Positions 45,073 to 54,122 of a stretch of 64,000 nt of DNA are shown in pieces. The notes under the pieces were generated by a model that saw only the letters and a list, made by a program, of their open reading frames with translations, searched no databases and was not told the origin of the DNA. The DNA comes from Membranihabitans marinus (GTDB lineage Bacteria > Bacteroidota > Bacteroidia > Chitinophagales > Saprospiraceae): contig NZ_JAJQYA010000022.1 in assembly GCF_021729155.1 (NCBI RefSeq), forward strand, positions 1 through 64,000. Reading direction: 5' to 3'. A program made the translations under genes and the position numbers. Position 1 is the first letter of the stretch. Every line of letters starts with the position of its first letter.

Positions 45073-46512
45073 ATGAAATTTTTAAAATCATTTTTATGGT
45101 TGATCGTGATTTGTGTATTTATCAGTTGTGATCAATTCGAAGAAATTAATGAAGATCCTGCTCGTTCCTCTGAAACACTGCCTGAGTATTTATTGGGCAA
45201 TGCGGAGAAATCGGCTTTGGATATTATATATAATAATTACTACAACGGCCGACAAGGCATGCAATTGGCTCAGTATTGGATGGGGACGGATAAGACATCA
45301 GACGGGCGATTTTTGTTCACTGATGATGGTCTATGGTCCAAGTTATATTCCGGTCCATTGGCCGATTTGCAAGAAATAGAGCATTATTATGATCGACACC
45401 CCGATGAAGTAAGCCCACATACCTTGGCGGCTGCCGAAATTTTTAAATCGTGGATATTTCATATTTTGACCGATGTATATGTCGACGTGCCTTATAGTCA
45501 AGCACTGCAAGGTGGGACGATAACACAGCCAGTATTTGATACCGGTGAAGATATATACATTGATATATTGGCCAATTTAGCCAATCAAATTGAGATCCTG
45601 AAAAACCCAAGTACCGTTATTCGTGGAGATATTATTTCTAATGGAGATGCAGAGCAATGGATCCGATTTGCCAATGCCCTGCGATTGAGAATGGCTATGA
45701 GGATGATTGACGTAAGGGAGGCAGAAGCCAAAGCTATTATTGCAGAGGCAGCCAGTCAAACCTTGACCAGTGTGGATGAAGATGTTTATTTTCCATATTC
45801 TGCTGCTGCAGTATCGAGTCGATTTCCATACAACAATGTAGAGCGACCTTTGGTGGAGTTTGCAGTGACAACGACTTTAATCGATTACCTGAAAGAACTC
45901 AACGATCCGAGACTGATCATCTATGCTCGTCCCGATGAGACCAATGGCGAATACATAGGGAAAGAATACGGTCAAGAACTCAATGATCCGACAGTGATTG
46001 GTCTTTCAAAGCCCGGTTCTGAAGCTTATAGTGGTTCTGCTAAGGGATATGTAATTACTTATTCCGAAGTAGCCTTTATATTGGCAGAGGCAGCAGCGCG
46101 AGGTGTCAACGTCGGTCAATCTGCAGCAGAATGGTATGAAGAAGGTATTCGAGCGGCCATGAAACAGTGGAATGTGACCGATGACTCAGTGATTGATGAC
46201 TATATTTTATCTGTTCCCTATGACGGAGGTCCATGGAGAGATGTTATTGGGAGTCAAAAATGGTTGGCCTTATATCTTCAGGGTATACAGGGCTGGATGG
46301 AGAGATTGCGGTTGGATTTTAAAAAGCCCAATGGTGAGGACTTGTTTATAGCGCCAGTGTCTGGAAGTTTAGATCCCGAAGTAGATTATTTACCCAGTCG
46401 ATTGACTTATCCTTCTTCTACTAAAGCGAATAATATAGCCAATAGTACAGCGGCATCTTCTCGAATCGGAGGTGATTCCCAGGCTACGAAAAATTGGTGG
46501 GATATTAATTAG
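45073..46512 (+). CDS. SusD-like surface lipoprotein (SusD-3)
   Basis: A 479-residue lipoprotein (Cys19 in CVFISCDQFEE), same class as SusD-2. Features: AAEIFKSWIFHILTDVYVDV core helices, AEQWIRFANALRLRMAMRM, the YSEVAFILAEAAARG helix and the C-terminal IGSQKWLALYLQGIQGWMERLR. It ends in a strong terminator. It pairs with SusC-3; the ligand is unknown. Confidence 0.94.
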   Translation: MKFLKSFLWLIVICVFISCDQFEEINEDPARSSETLPEYLLGNAEKSALDIIYNNYYNGRQGMQLAQYWMGTDKTSDGRFLFTDDGLWSKLYSGPLADLQEIEHYYDRHPDEVSPHTLAAAEIFKSWIFHILTDVYVDVPYSQALQGGTITQPVFDTGEDIYIDILANLANQIEILKNPSTVIRGDIISNGDAEQWIRFANALRLRMAMRMIDVREAEAKAIIAEAASQTLTSVDEDVYFPYSAAAVSSRFPYNNVERPLVEFAVTTTLIDYLKELNDPRLIIYARPDETNGEYIGKEYGQELNDPTVIGLSKPGSEAYSGSAKGYVITYSEVAFILAEAAARGVNVGQSAAEWYEEGIRAAMKQWNVTDDSVIDDYILSVPYDGGPWRDVIGSQKWLALYLQGIQGWMERLRLDFKKPNGEDLFIAPVSGSLDPEVDYLPSRLTYPSSTKANNIANSTAASSRIGGDSQATKNWWDIN

Positions 46513-46537
46513 ATTATTAGATCAATATCAAAATATT

Positions 46538-46572
46538 AGGGATGTCAATTATGGTTGGCATCCCTTTTTTTA
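46538..46572 (+). terminator. Intrinsic terminator after SusD-3
   Basis: AGGGATGTCAA and TTGGCATCCCT form an 11-bp stem (one G-U) with a 6-nt loop, followed by a long T-run, 26 bp after the SusD-3 stop. Confidence 0.9.
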
Positions 46573-46994
46573 TTTATTTTATTTAATAATGTATTTGTTG
46601 TGTTGTCGGCAAATATTTTTATTGTGATAATTGCTGTTTCTGGCAGTTGGTTCTGGCGCTTAATTTTATTTGCAATTTAGGTTGTAGTGCAATTTAATGG
46701 TTTTATTTATTGTATTTAAGTTTTTAGTTAATTAAGCATATTGCACTTAAGTTGTGTATTTGTATTTATTTATAAAAAATGAAATATTGTTGTTATGTTT
46801 TGTATCGATATAAAATAACGACAAAGATTGAAATTGAAGTTGAAGTAATTTCTTTGTAGTGAATTAAAGATAATATAATATTATTTCTATAGTTGTTTAA
46901 AATTGGGTGTTGTTGACTTTTTAATAATTATTTACCATAATTTAATGCTTAAGGTTAAATAAAATATTAAATTTATTGTCGAATCAATTATTTA
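46573..46994. other. AT-rich spacer upstream of SusC-4
   Basis: About 420 bp of very AT-rich sequence with no open frame, no strong hairpin and no clear -7 box. It presumably carries the promoter and any hybrid-sensor binding site of the SusC-4/SusD-4 operon. Confidence 0.4.
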
Positions 46995-49900
46995 ATGTGT
47001 AAATTTTACAATACAATGAAATGGAATAGGATGTTTTATGAGTATGGTTTGATTTTTATTTTGACCGTAATGACGAGTAGTACTCTATTTGCTATTGATG
47101 TCATGGCTGTCAATATTAATGGAACTATTTTAAATCAAAGTGGTGAACCACTTATCGGTGTTAATGTATTGGTCAAGGGAAGTGACAAAGGGACTGTCAC
47201 CGATTTTGACGGAAAGTATCAATTGCAAGATGTAGATGAACAAGCCGTGTTGGTTTTTTCATATATCGGTTATGTGTCGCAAGAAATTGCTGTTAATGGA
47301 AGGACGACCATCAATGTAGAATTGATGGAAGATGTACAAGCTTTAGATGAAATAGTGGTGATTGGATATGGTTCTCAGAAAAGGTCGGATTTAACTGGTG
47401 CTGTGGGCTCGGTTAATGTAGATCAATTAAGACAGCGACCAACTCCGTCACTGAATCAAGGATTGGCTGGAAAGATATCAGGAGTTCAAGTAAATACCAA
47501 TTCGGGGAGACCAGGAGGAAGGACAAATGTGAGAATACGGGGATTTAGTTCGATTAATTCATCCAATAATCCATTGTATGTAGTAGATGGAGTACAATTA
47601 CCTGTGGGTAATCAAGCTCAGTTTAGTCAATCCATCGATTATATTAATCCCGCTGATATCGTATCGGTAGAAGTCCTTAAGGATGCTTCTTCAACCGCCA
47701 TTTACGGTGCGCGTGGTGCCAATGGGGTTATTTTAATAACCACTAAAAAAGGACAATCTGGTGAAGGCCAGGTTTCTTACAATGCCGATTTTAGTGTGAA
47801 TACCATAGGGCCCAATAGACGAGAAGTCCTCAATGCGGAACAATATCTTGCTGTTGAAGATTTGGCTTGGAGAAATATGGAAAAATACGATCCCGAAGGT
47901 TGGGCAGCTGGAAAATGGGCCTATTTAAATCCAGCGCTTAGAAGAACAGATCCTCGAGTTTTTGATGCTCAGGGCAATCCAAAATACGATACCGACTGGT
48001 TAGAAGAAACCACCCAAAATGCATTGTCACAGAATCATCAATTGGGTTTTAGCGGTGGCAGTGATAACACTACATATTCCGTGTCTTTGGGGTATCGCGA
48101 TGATCAGGGATTGTTGAAAAAATCTTATTTGAAAAGATATTCTGGAAGATTGACATTAGATAGTGACGTTAAGACATGGTTGAACATAGGGACGACATTG
48201 AGTTATAATAATCAATCGGAAAATTTGGTCGATATCAGTGATCAAGTCGCTCGTCAAATCGTAGAAGATTTTCCTTTTTTGCCGGTTCAATACGAAGATG
48301 GAACTTATGCCAACAATAGGGATTATCCATTTGCAGAGGGGACGATGAGTTCGGTTCACCGGCTCAATGGACGAACCTATATACTGAATACTCAAACCGT
48401 ATTGGGAAGTGCATATGCCAATCTGACTTTGGCAGAGGGTTTGGTTTTTAAATCGATATTGGGAGCCAATGTAATCACTCAAGAAAGAAATGACTATACG
48501 ACTAGAACTCTAGACATTGGAAGTCAAGGACGAGCAGCTACGAGCAACGAAAAAGAAACATTTTGGTCCTTTGAAAATTATTTGACCTATAATAAAACCA
48601 TTAATCAAATCCATAGCTTTACAGGCTTGTTGGGAATGTCTTGGCAAGAGACCAATTATTTCAGGATAGATCAAGGAGCCAGAACTTTTGCTACCGACTA
48701 TTTCTTGTTCAATAATATAGGTGCTGGTAGCAACAATCTTAGCGTGAGCTCTGGCGCTTCAAGAGAGGCTTTGAATTCCTATTTTGGCCGTATCAATTAC
48801 AGTTTGGACAACAAATATTTATTGACGGTAACCGGTCGAGCCGATGGTTCGTCAAAATTTGGGGATAACAACAAGTTTGCCTTTTTTCCTTCTACGGCAT
48901 TGGCATGGCGTATGTCTGAGGAAGAATTCTTAGCCGATAATGCCGTTATATCAAATTTGAAAATAAGAGCCAGTTACGGTTTGACAGGAAATTCTGAAAT
49001 ACCTCCTTATTCTTCATTGTCTCTTTTGGGATCGGGCTATGCGGCGATATTGAATGATTCACGAGTGGGGGGAACTGGAATTAATCGATTGGCAAATCCG
49101 GATTTGAGATGGGAGAAAACAGCTCAGTCCGATATAGGTATTGAGTTGGGTTTGTATAATAACCGGATTTCAATAGAGACAGATTTTTACTATCGCAAGA
49201 CGACCGATATGTTGCTAGATGCTCCAGTACCTACGACAAGTGGATATGCAACCATTAGGAAAAATATTGGCTCTATGGAGAACAAAGGGATTGAGTTTAC
49301 TTTGAGAACGGTGAATTTTGATAATGCGGATTTTACTTGGAGTACATCATTTAATATTTCCTTGAATAGAAATAAGGTGTTGTCCTTGGCTACCCCAGCA
49401 CCAATATTCGGTGTGGGAGGACCTAATTTTACCAACCCAACCAATATTATCCAAGTGGGTGAGCCTGTGGGTTCGTTTTGGGGCTTAAATCGATTGGGTG
49501 TATGGAGCGAGGCGGAAAGAGCGGAAGCTGCAGAATTTACCAGTTATAGAAATGGTTTGACGATTTTGCCAGGAGATATAAAATATGAGGATGTAAATGG
49601 TGACAAAGCCATTACCGATGCCGATCGGATGATCATAGGAAATGGCAGTCCCAAAGGGTGGGGATCCTTGGTGAATACCTTGAGATATAAAAATTTCGAT
49701 ATGGTATTTGACGTGCAATACACTTATGGCAATGACTTAATGGATATGAACCTTCATCCCAGTGAAGATCGTCAGGCTTTAGCCAATAGTTATACTACGG
49801 TATTGGATGCTTGGACGCCAGACAATCAAGACAGTCAGATTGCTGAAATAAGAGATACTAGAGCGGGATATGTAACCAATGTGGATACGAGATGGATTAA

Positions 49901-50165
49901 GGATGCTTCTTTTATACGAGGTCGAAATTTATTAATTGGCTATACATTGCCATCGGCTACCGTATCCGCTGTAGGTATCGACAATGTACGTGTATATGCT
50001 TCGGCTCAGAACTTTTTCTTAATTGTAGATGATGAAGTAATCGGAGATCCTGAAGTAGCCCCTATTCGTGGAGGAGATGGAGATAATGCTTTTTCACAAG
50101 GTATGAAATGGCATGAATATCCGAAGCCGACGACATTTATGGTAGGTATTCAAGTTGGATTTTAA
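46995..50165 (+). CDS. SusC/RagA-type TonB-dependent transporter without STN domain (SusC-4)
   Basis: A 1056-residue outer-membrane importer. After the signal peptide it goes directly into the carboxypeptidase-regulatory-like domain (about 38-112; NGTILNQSGEPLIGVNVLV), then the TonB-box region DEIVVIGYGSQKRSD, plug (PLYVVDGVQL, VEVLKDASSTAIYGARGANGVI) and barrel ending in FMVGIQVGF with terminal Phe. The STN domain found in SusC-1, -2 and -3 is missing, in line with the lack of a sigma/FecR pair beside it. The hybrid sensor at 34828 is therefore the more likely regulator. The ATG at 47016 is an equally plausible start with a cleaner signal peptide. Confidence 0.94.
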   Translation: MCKFYNTMKWNRMFYEYGLIFILTVMTSSTLFAIDVMAVNINGTILNQSGEPLIGVNVLVKGSDKGTVTDFDGKYQLQDVDEQAVLVFSYIGYVSQEIAVNGRTTINVELMEDVQALDEIVVIGYGSQKRSDLTGAVGSVNVDQLRQRPTPSLNQGLAGKISGVQVNTNSGRPGGRTNVRIRGFSSINSSNNPLYVVDGVQLPVGNQAQFSQSIDYINPADIVSVEVLKDASSTAIYGARGANGVILITTKKGQSGEGQVSYNADFSVNTIGPNRREVLNAEQYLAVEDLAWRNMEKYDPEGWAAGKWAYLNPALRRTDPRVFDAQGNPKYDTDWLEETTQNALSQNHQLGFSGGSDNTTYSVSLGYRDDQGLLKKSYLKRYSGRLTLDSDVKTWLNIGTTLSYNNQSENLVDISDQVARQIVEDFPFLPVQYEDGTYANNRDYPFAEGTMSSVHRLNGRTYILNTQTVLGSAYANLTLAEGLVFKSILGANVITQERNDYTTRTLDIGSQGRAATSNEKETFWSFENYLTYNKTINQIHSFTGLLGMSWQETNYFRIDQGARTFATDYFLFNNIGAGSNNLSVSSGASREALNSYFGRINYSLDNKYLLTVTGRADGSSKFGDNNKFAFFPSTALAWRMSEEEFLADNAVISNLKIRASYGLTGNSEIPPYSSLSLLGSGYAAILNDSRVGGTGINRLANPDLRWEKTAQSDIGIELGLYNNRISIETDFYYRKTTDMLLDAPVPTTSGYATIRKNIGSMENKGIEFTLRTVNFDNADFTWSTSFNISLNRNKVLSLATPAPIFGVGGPNFTNPTNIIQVGEPVGSFWGLNRLGVWSEAERAEAAEFTSYRNGLTILPGDIKYEDVNGDKAITDADRMIIGNGSPKGWGSLVNTLRYKNFDMVFDVQYTYGNDLMDMNLHPSEDRQALANSYTTVLDAWTPDNQDSQIAEIRDTRAGYVTNVDTRWIKDASFIRGRNLLIGYTLPSATVSAVGIDNVRVYASAQNFFLIVDDEVIGDPEVAPIRGGDGDNAFSQGMKWHEYPKPTTFMVGIQVGF

Positions 50166-50210
50166 TTAGATCACCGAATTATTGCCGTTGATGTGTGGTG
50201 ATATATCGAG

Positions 50211-50294
50211 ATGAAAACTTTAAAAAAAATTTTCTTAACCAATGAAGACGCAGTCAAATTGGGTCAAAATAAAAAGAAAAAGATAAAATCATGA
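50211..50294 (+). CDS. Possible 27-residue leader peptide between SusC-4 and SusD-4
   Basis: An ATG at 50211 opens a 27-codon frame (MKTLKKIFLTNEDAV..., lysine-rich, ending KKKKIKS) that stops with TGA at 50292-50294, overlapping the ATG of SusD-4 as ATGA. The other SusC/SusD spacers here are only 12-27 bp, while this one is 125 bp. The frame may be a coupled leader ORF or chance. Low confidence. Confidence 0.25.
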   Translation: MKTLKKIFLTNEDAVKLGQNKKKKIKS

Positions 50295-51841
50295 AAAGTA
50301 AAAATATACAATTATATCTATGGGCCGCCTTATTGCTGGCCTGCTCCATGACATTTAGTTGCTCTGGATTTTTGGATGAAGAAGATCCCTCTAATCTTAC
50401 CCCAGAAGGTTTTTATACCATTCCCGATCACGCTGAAGCTGCCATAGCGGCGGCCTATGACAATACTCGGTTTTACGGAGGAGGAGCCGGTATATTTTCT
50501 TCTAATTGGCAACTTTTGGAAGCTCCCACAGGGACGAGTACTACAGAAACAGCTCAAAATTCGGATTTAAATAATCTGTATTCACTCACTTATGATGGCA
50601 ATACTGGTCACGTTATAAATTGGTGGCAAGGTATTTATCGATTGGTTGCCCAGTGTAATCTGGTATTGGATAAAGTCCCCGGAATTACACCGATGGACGA
50701 AGCACAAAAGACCAGAATACTTGGGGAAGCCAAATTTTTGAGAGCATGGGCTTATTTTTATGCTGTGAGATTATGGGGAGATGTTCCTTTGGTCTTGATG
50801 CCTCAGACGGCTTCATCCGAAGATTTTTCACCAGAAAGAACGGGTCAAGAAGTCGTATATGCTCAGATTGTAAATGACTTAAAAGATGCTGAGACCGCAG
50901 GACTTCCTTGGACAGATCAGAGTGGAAGAGTGTCTACGGCCGCAGTCAAAGGACTGATGTCGAAGGTTTATTTAACCATGGCTGGTTTTCCATTGAATAA
51001 AGGACAGGAATATTACCAATTAGCAGCAGCCAAGTCCAAAGAGATTATTGACAGTCCAGGTGGTATAGCCTTGTTCGATACTTATAAAGAGGTACATGAT
51101 GAAAACCTAGGCAATACCAAAGAACATATCTTCAGTATTCAGTACAACGATTTAGTAGCCTCCAATCCAATGACGAATATGTTCCCCAATTTTAAACCTA
51201 TTTCCTATAGGGGGCCAAGTGGGACAGGAAGTACAGTGCCTACCTCTAGTTTTTATAATTCCTTTGAGACTGGAGATAAACGAACCGTCAATCAAGAAGG
51301 TTATTTTTATACCACTTATTACACCAACGGGAGCGAGGATGAATTTGATTTGGGAGCACCCTATATTTTTAAGCATTTTAATATTGCAGCCAATGGCACA
51401 TCTGGTGTGCCTGGAACGGCAAAGGACAATTTAAATGTACCTATTCTTCGATATGCAGAAATCTTGTTGATTTATGCAGAGGCTCAGAATGAAGTAAGTG
51501 GACCCAATCAAGCAACACTAGATGCGCTTAAGCAGATTAGAGACCGGGCGGGATTGAATACACTTCCACTATCTGAATATAGCAAAGAATCATTTAGGGA
51601 AGCGGTATGGAAAGAGCGATGGCATGAGTTGTGCTATGAAGGCAAGACTTGGTTTGATATGGTGCGTTTGCGTAAGGTGTTTAATGAAACGACAAAGGGA
51701 TTCGACGATTTTGTAGGCCATAAGAATTTAGGCTCAAATGAGTCCCTGCAAGAGAAACATTTATTGTTCCCGTTGGGGGTTCAAGAGATGTTGAATAATC
51801 CTAATTTAAGACCACAGAATCCAGGTTATCCTACAATGTAG
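50291..51841 (+). CDS. SusD/RagB-type surface lipoprotein (SusD-4)
   Basis: A 516-residue surface lipoprotein with signal ending near Cys24 (MTFSCSGFLDEEDPS). It has the helical core GEAKFLRAWAYFYAVRLWGDV, the PILRYAEILLIYAEAQNEV signature and the C-terminal AVWKERWHELCYEGKTWFDMVRLR motif of the RagB/SusD family, the same class as SusD-1. It pairs with SusC-4 and ends in a strong terminator. Confidence 0.95.
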   Translation: MKSKNIQLYLWAALLLACSMTFSCSGFLDEEDPSNLTPEGFYTIPDHAEAAIAAAYDNTRFYGGGAGIFSSNWQLLEAPTGTSTTETAQNSDLNNLYSLTYDGNTGHVINWWQGIYRLVAQCNLVLDKVPGITPMDEAQKTRILGEAKFLRAWAYFYAVRLWGDVPLVLMPQTASSEDFSPERTGQEVVYAQIVNDLKDAETAGLPWTDQSGRVSTAAVKGLMSKVYLTMAGFPLNKGQEYYQLAAAKSKEIIDSPGGIALFDTYKEVHDENLGNTKEHIFSIQYNDLVASNPMTNMFPNFKPISYRGPSGTGSTVPTSSFYNSFETGDKRTVNQEGYFYTTYYTNGSEDEFDLGAPYIFKHFNIAANGTSGVPGTAKDNLNVPILRYAEILLIYAEAQNEVSGPNQATLDALKQIRDRAGLNTLPLSEYSKESFREAVWKERWHELCYEGKTWFDMVRLRKVFNETTKGFDDFVGHKNLGSNESLQEKHLLFPLGVQEMLNNPNLRPQNPGYPTM

Positions 51842-51876
51842 TCTTATATCATTTTTTTAGATATAATAATTTTAGG

Positions 51877-51913
51877 CTATGCCCTACTATGTTGAGTAGG
51901 GCATAGTTTTTTT
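51877..51913 (+). terminator. Intrinsic terminator after SusD-4
   Basis: CTATGCCCTACT and AGTAGGGCATAG form a perfect 12-bp stem with a 6-nt loop, followed by seven T residues, 35 bp after the SusD-4 stop. Confidence 0.94.
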
Positions 51914-52254
51914 ATTTTAATATCTTTATAAAATGTATTTCGTATTAATGGAATACCCATAGATTAGCAATTTATATTTTATGTCAATTAACTATAACTG
52001 ACTTGATCTGGCTGGGAATCAACTTAAATCTGGTCTATCCCATTTTGCGATTCATAAGTGAATAATATAATAGCTCTGTGGTCTTTAATTTACTTTATTT
52101 CTTTGTATCTAATTATGATAAGTCACTTTATTACAAGATTGTGGTGAAGTAGTCGAATCAAGTCCTAACTTTCGTTTGATAAAAAGGCAATTTTTTTGAA
52201 AACAATTCTGTTTACTTTCTTTTACTATTTATAGCTTTGCAGATTAATTATGCT
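51914..52254. other. Intergenic region with motif copy 3
   Basis: About 340 bp without a gene. It holds TGTATTTCGTATTAAT at 51934-51949 (motif copy 3), whose last 15 bases are identical to copy 4 at 54012-54026, and a TAGCTTTG -7-like box at 52232-52239 just before the next gene. Confidence 0.45.
51934..51949 (+). repeat. Intergenic motif copy 3 (TGTATTTCGTATTAAT)
   Basis: Shares 15 identical bases with copy 4 and differs by few positions from copies 1, 2 and 5. It lies 21 bp after the SusD-4 terminator. Confidence 0.5.
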
Positions 52255-52710
52255 ATGATTCGAGATTTTATATTAACTTTTTTATGGAGCATATCTCCCC
52301 TAGGGGAGGCTAAAGTGGGCATTCCCTATGGAATACTTAATGGATTAAACCCCTATATGGTGTTCGTGGTGGCACTTACTGCCAATATATTGGTATATCC
52401 TATTATGATGTTTTTCTTGGATAAAATTAATGTTTTCTTATTTCGATGGTATTGGTATAAAAAAATGGCCTTATGGGTAGCGAAAAGGGCTAAGAAGGGT
52501 TCGGCGACCAGTTTGAAAAAATATGGCAATATGGGAGTCGTCTTATTTGTTATGTTACCTGTCCCAGGTACTGGGGTATATGCTGGGTCAATCGCTACTT
52601 ATTTGTTTAAGTTGGAGCGCAAAGCTGCTTTTTTTGCCAATACAATTGGCATCACTATTTCATCTGTCATCGTGTGGAGCCTTGCTTATTTTGGTTCTCA
52701 AGCCATGTAA
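52255..52710 (+). CDS. Small multidrug-export (YqaA/PF06695-like) membrane protein
   Basis: A 151-residue integral membrane protein from the ATG at 52255. An in-frame TTG six codons upstream is disfavoured because it coincides with a TAGCTTTG -7-like box. It has four hydrophobic segments and the family motif SPLGEAKVGIPYGI near the N-terminus, then MLPVPGTGVYAGSIATYLF. Family members are annotated as putative small multidrug export proteins, but the transport role is unproven. It stands alone between SusD-4 and the esterase. Confidence 0.8.
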   Translation: MIRDFILTFLWSISPLGEAKVGIPYGILNGLNPYMVFVVALTANILVYPIMMFFLDKINVFLFRWYWYKKMALWVAKRAKKGSATSLKKYGNMGVVLFVMLPVPGTGVYAGSIATYLFKLERKAAFFANTIGITISSVIVWSLAYFGSQAM

Positions 52711-53148
52711 ATCACCATATACAATAGTGTAAATTCAATTAGATATATAATTTGGAAAAGATTGCTATTCGAGTTGAGCCTTGCAGCAATGCTGATGTTT
52801 AGGTTTTGAGAAAAATGATAGCTTAAAAGACAGAGGTTTTGATGATAATGTGACATAGAAGCTTGAGTTTAAATAAGTTTTTCAATTGTAAGATAGTATA
52901 GAAATGATTTGCTCTCTAAAATAATTTTATGGAGCGTTAGCGAGTCTTAGTTTCTGGTCAGTTGCCGTGTTTTATTCAACAACAAATTTTTTGTGTAATA
53001 TTTTTGGACAGTTATAGGTCTTATGGATTAATTATTTATAGTGTCGCTTTTTTTAGTTGAAATAAGATGGGAAGTCAAAATATTGAAATGTGATTTCATT
53101 TATGTATTTTGTTTTTATTTTATCAAACACCATTAAAATATATTTTTA
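52711..53148. other. 438-bp intergenic region, nothing recognised
   Basis: AT-rich spacer before the esterase. I see no open frame with protein-like features, no strong hairpin and no motif copy. Confidence 0.5.
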
Positions 53149-53991
53149 GTGAAAAAGGCATTCTTGTTATTTTTAATCTGTTGTTTCTCATTTACGATTC
53201 AAGCCCAGGAGTCTATTATTTACAAACAAGTCGATACTACAAAATTGACCATGGAGGTTTATAAACCAAGTAATATGAAGGCCGAACAATTGTATCCTGC
53301 CATAGTCTTCTTTTTTGGAGGAGGTTGGAATGGAGGAAGTACAGCTCAATTTGAACCCCATGCACAGTATTTGGCCAGTAGGGGAATGGTGGTTTTTTTG
53401 GCCGATTATAGAGTGAAATCTAGACAGGGAACTACACCATTTGAATCCTTAAAAGACGCCAAGTCTGCAGTGAGATATATTCGTGGCAATTTTAGTAAGT
53501 TTCAGATTGATCCCAATAAAATTGTTGCTGCAGGTGGATCGGCAGGTGGACATTTGGCTGCGGCTACAGCCACCATAAGAAGATATAATGAAAAATCTGA
53601 TAATCTCGATATCAGCGCTGTCCCCAATGCCCTTGCACTTTTTAACCCTGTGATAGATAACGGTCCTGGAGGTTATGGCTACGATAGAATAGGTTCAAGG
53701 TATCCCTATTTTTCACCACTGCACAATATCAGAATAGGTATGCCTCCATCGATATTTTTTTTAGGGGATAAGGATCGTTTAATTCCAGTTGAGACGGCAG
53801 AATATTTTAAAGTGGTGTCAGAGAAAGTTGGGAGTCGCTGTGACTTACATATATACGAAGATCAGCCCCATGGATTTTTTAATCTCAAAAATAGACCGAT
53901 GTACGAGGCGACGGTAGAAGCTTTAGATCGATTTCTGACCTCTTTAGGTTATTTGACTGGTGAACCCAATATGAAGTTGATAAGGGAATAG
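53149..53991 (+). CDS. Secreted alpha/beta-hydrolase esterase
   Basis: A 280-residue exported esterase starting at GTG 53149, which gives a full signal peptide (MKKAFLLFLICCFSFTIQAQ). The catalytic triad is Ser131 in GGSAGGH, an Asp at 207 or 209 (GDKDRLIP) and His241 in QPHGFF. The oxyanion motif is the FFFGGGWNGG variant of HGGG. It belongs to the acetyl-esterase/BD-FAE-like group, which often removes acetyl groups from plant or algal polysaccharides. It lies just before three sulfatases, so it likely strips decorations from the same substrate. Confidence 0.86.
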   Translation: MKKAFLLFLICCFSFTIQAQESIIYKQVDTTKLTMEVYKPSNMKAEQLYPAIVFFFGGGWNGGSTAQFEPHAQYLASRGMVVFLADYRVKSRQGTTPFESLKDAKSAVRYIRGNFSKFQIDPNKIVAAGGSAGGHLAAATATIRRYNEKSDNLDISAVPNALALFNPVIDNGPGGYGYDRIGSRYPYFSPLHNIRIGMPPSIFFLGDKDRLIPVETAEYFKVVSEKVGSRCDLHIYEDQPHGFFNLKNRPMYEATVEALDRFLTSLGYLTGEPNMKLIRE

Positions 53992-54010
53992 TCAGAGGAC
54001 GGTTAAAAAA

Positions 54011-54026
54011 CGTATTTCGTATTAAT
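54011..54026 (+). repeat. Intergenic motif copy 4 (CGTATTTCGTATTAAT)
   Basis: 15 of 16 bases identical to copy 3. It lies 20 bp after the esterase stop and 97 bp before the first sulfatase. Confidence 0.5.
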
Positions 54027-54122
54027 TGTTCTGTTCCGGAAATGGTGCATTGTAGAATTTACAAAATACTTAATATATGTATTCTATTTGAAAATAGAAA
54101 GTATTGATAAAAAATTGATGTT

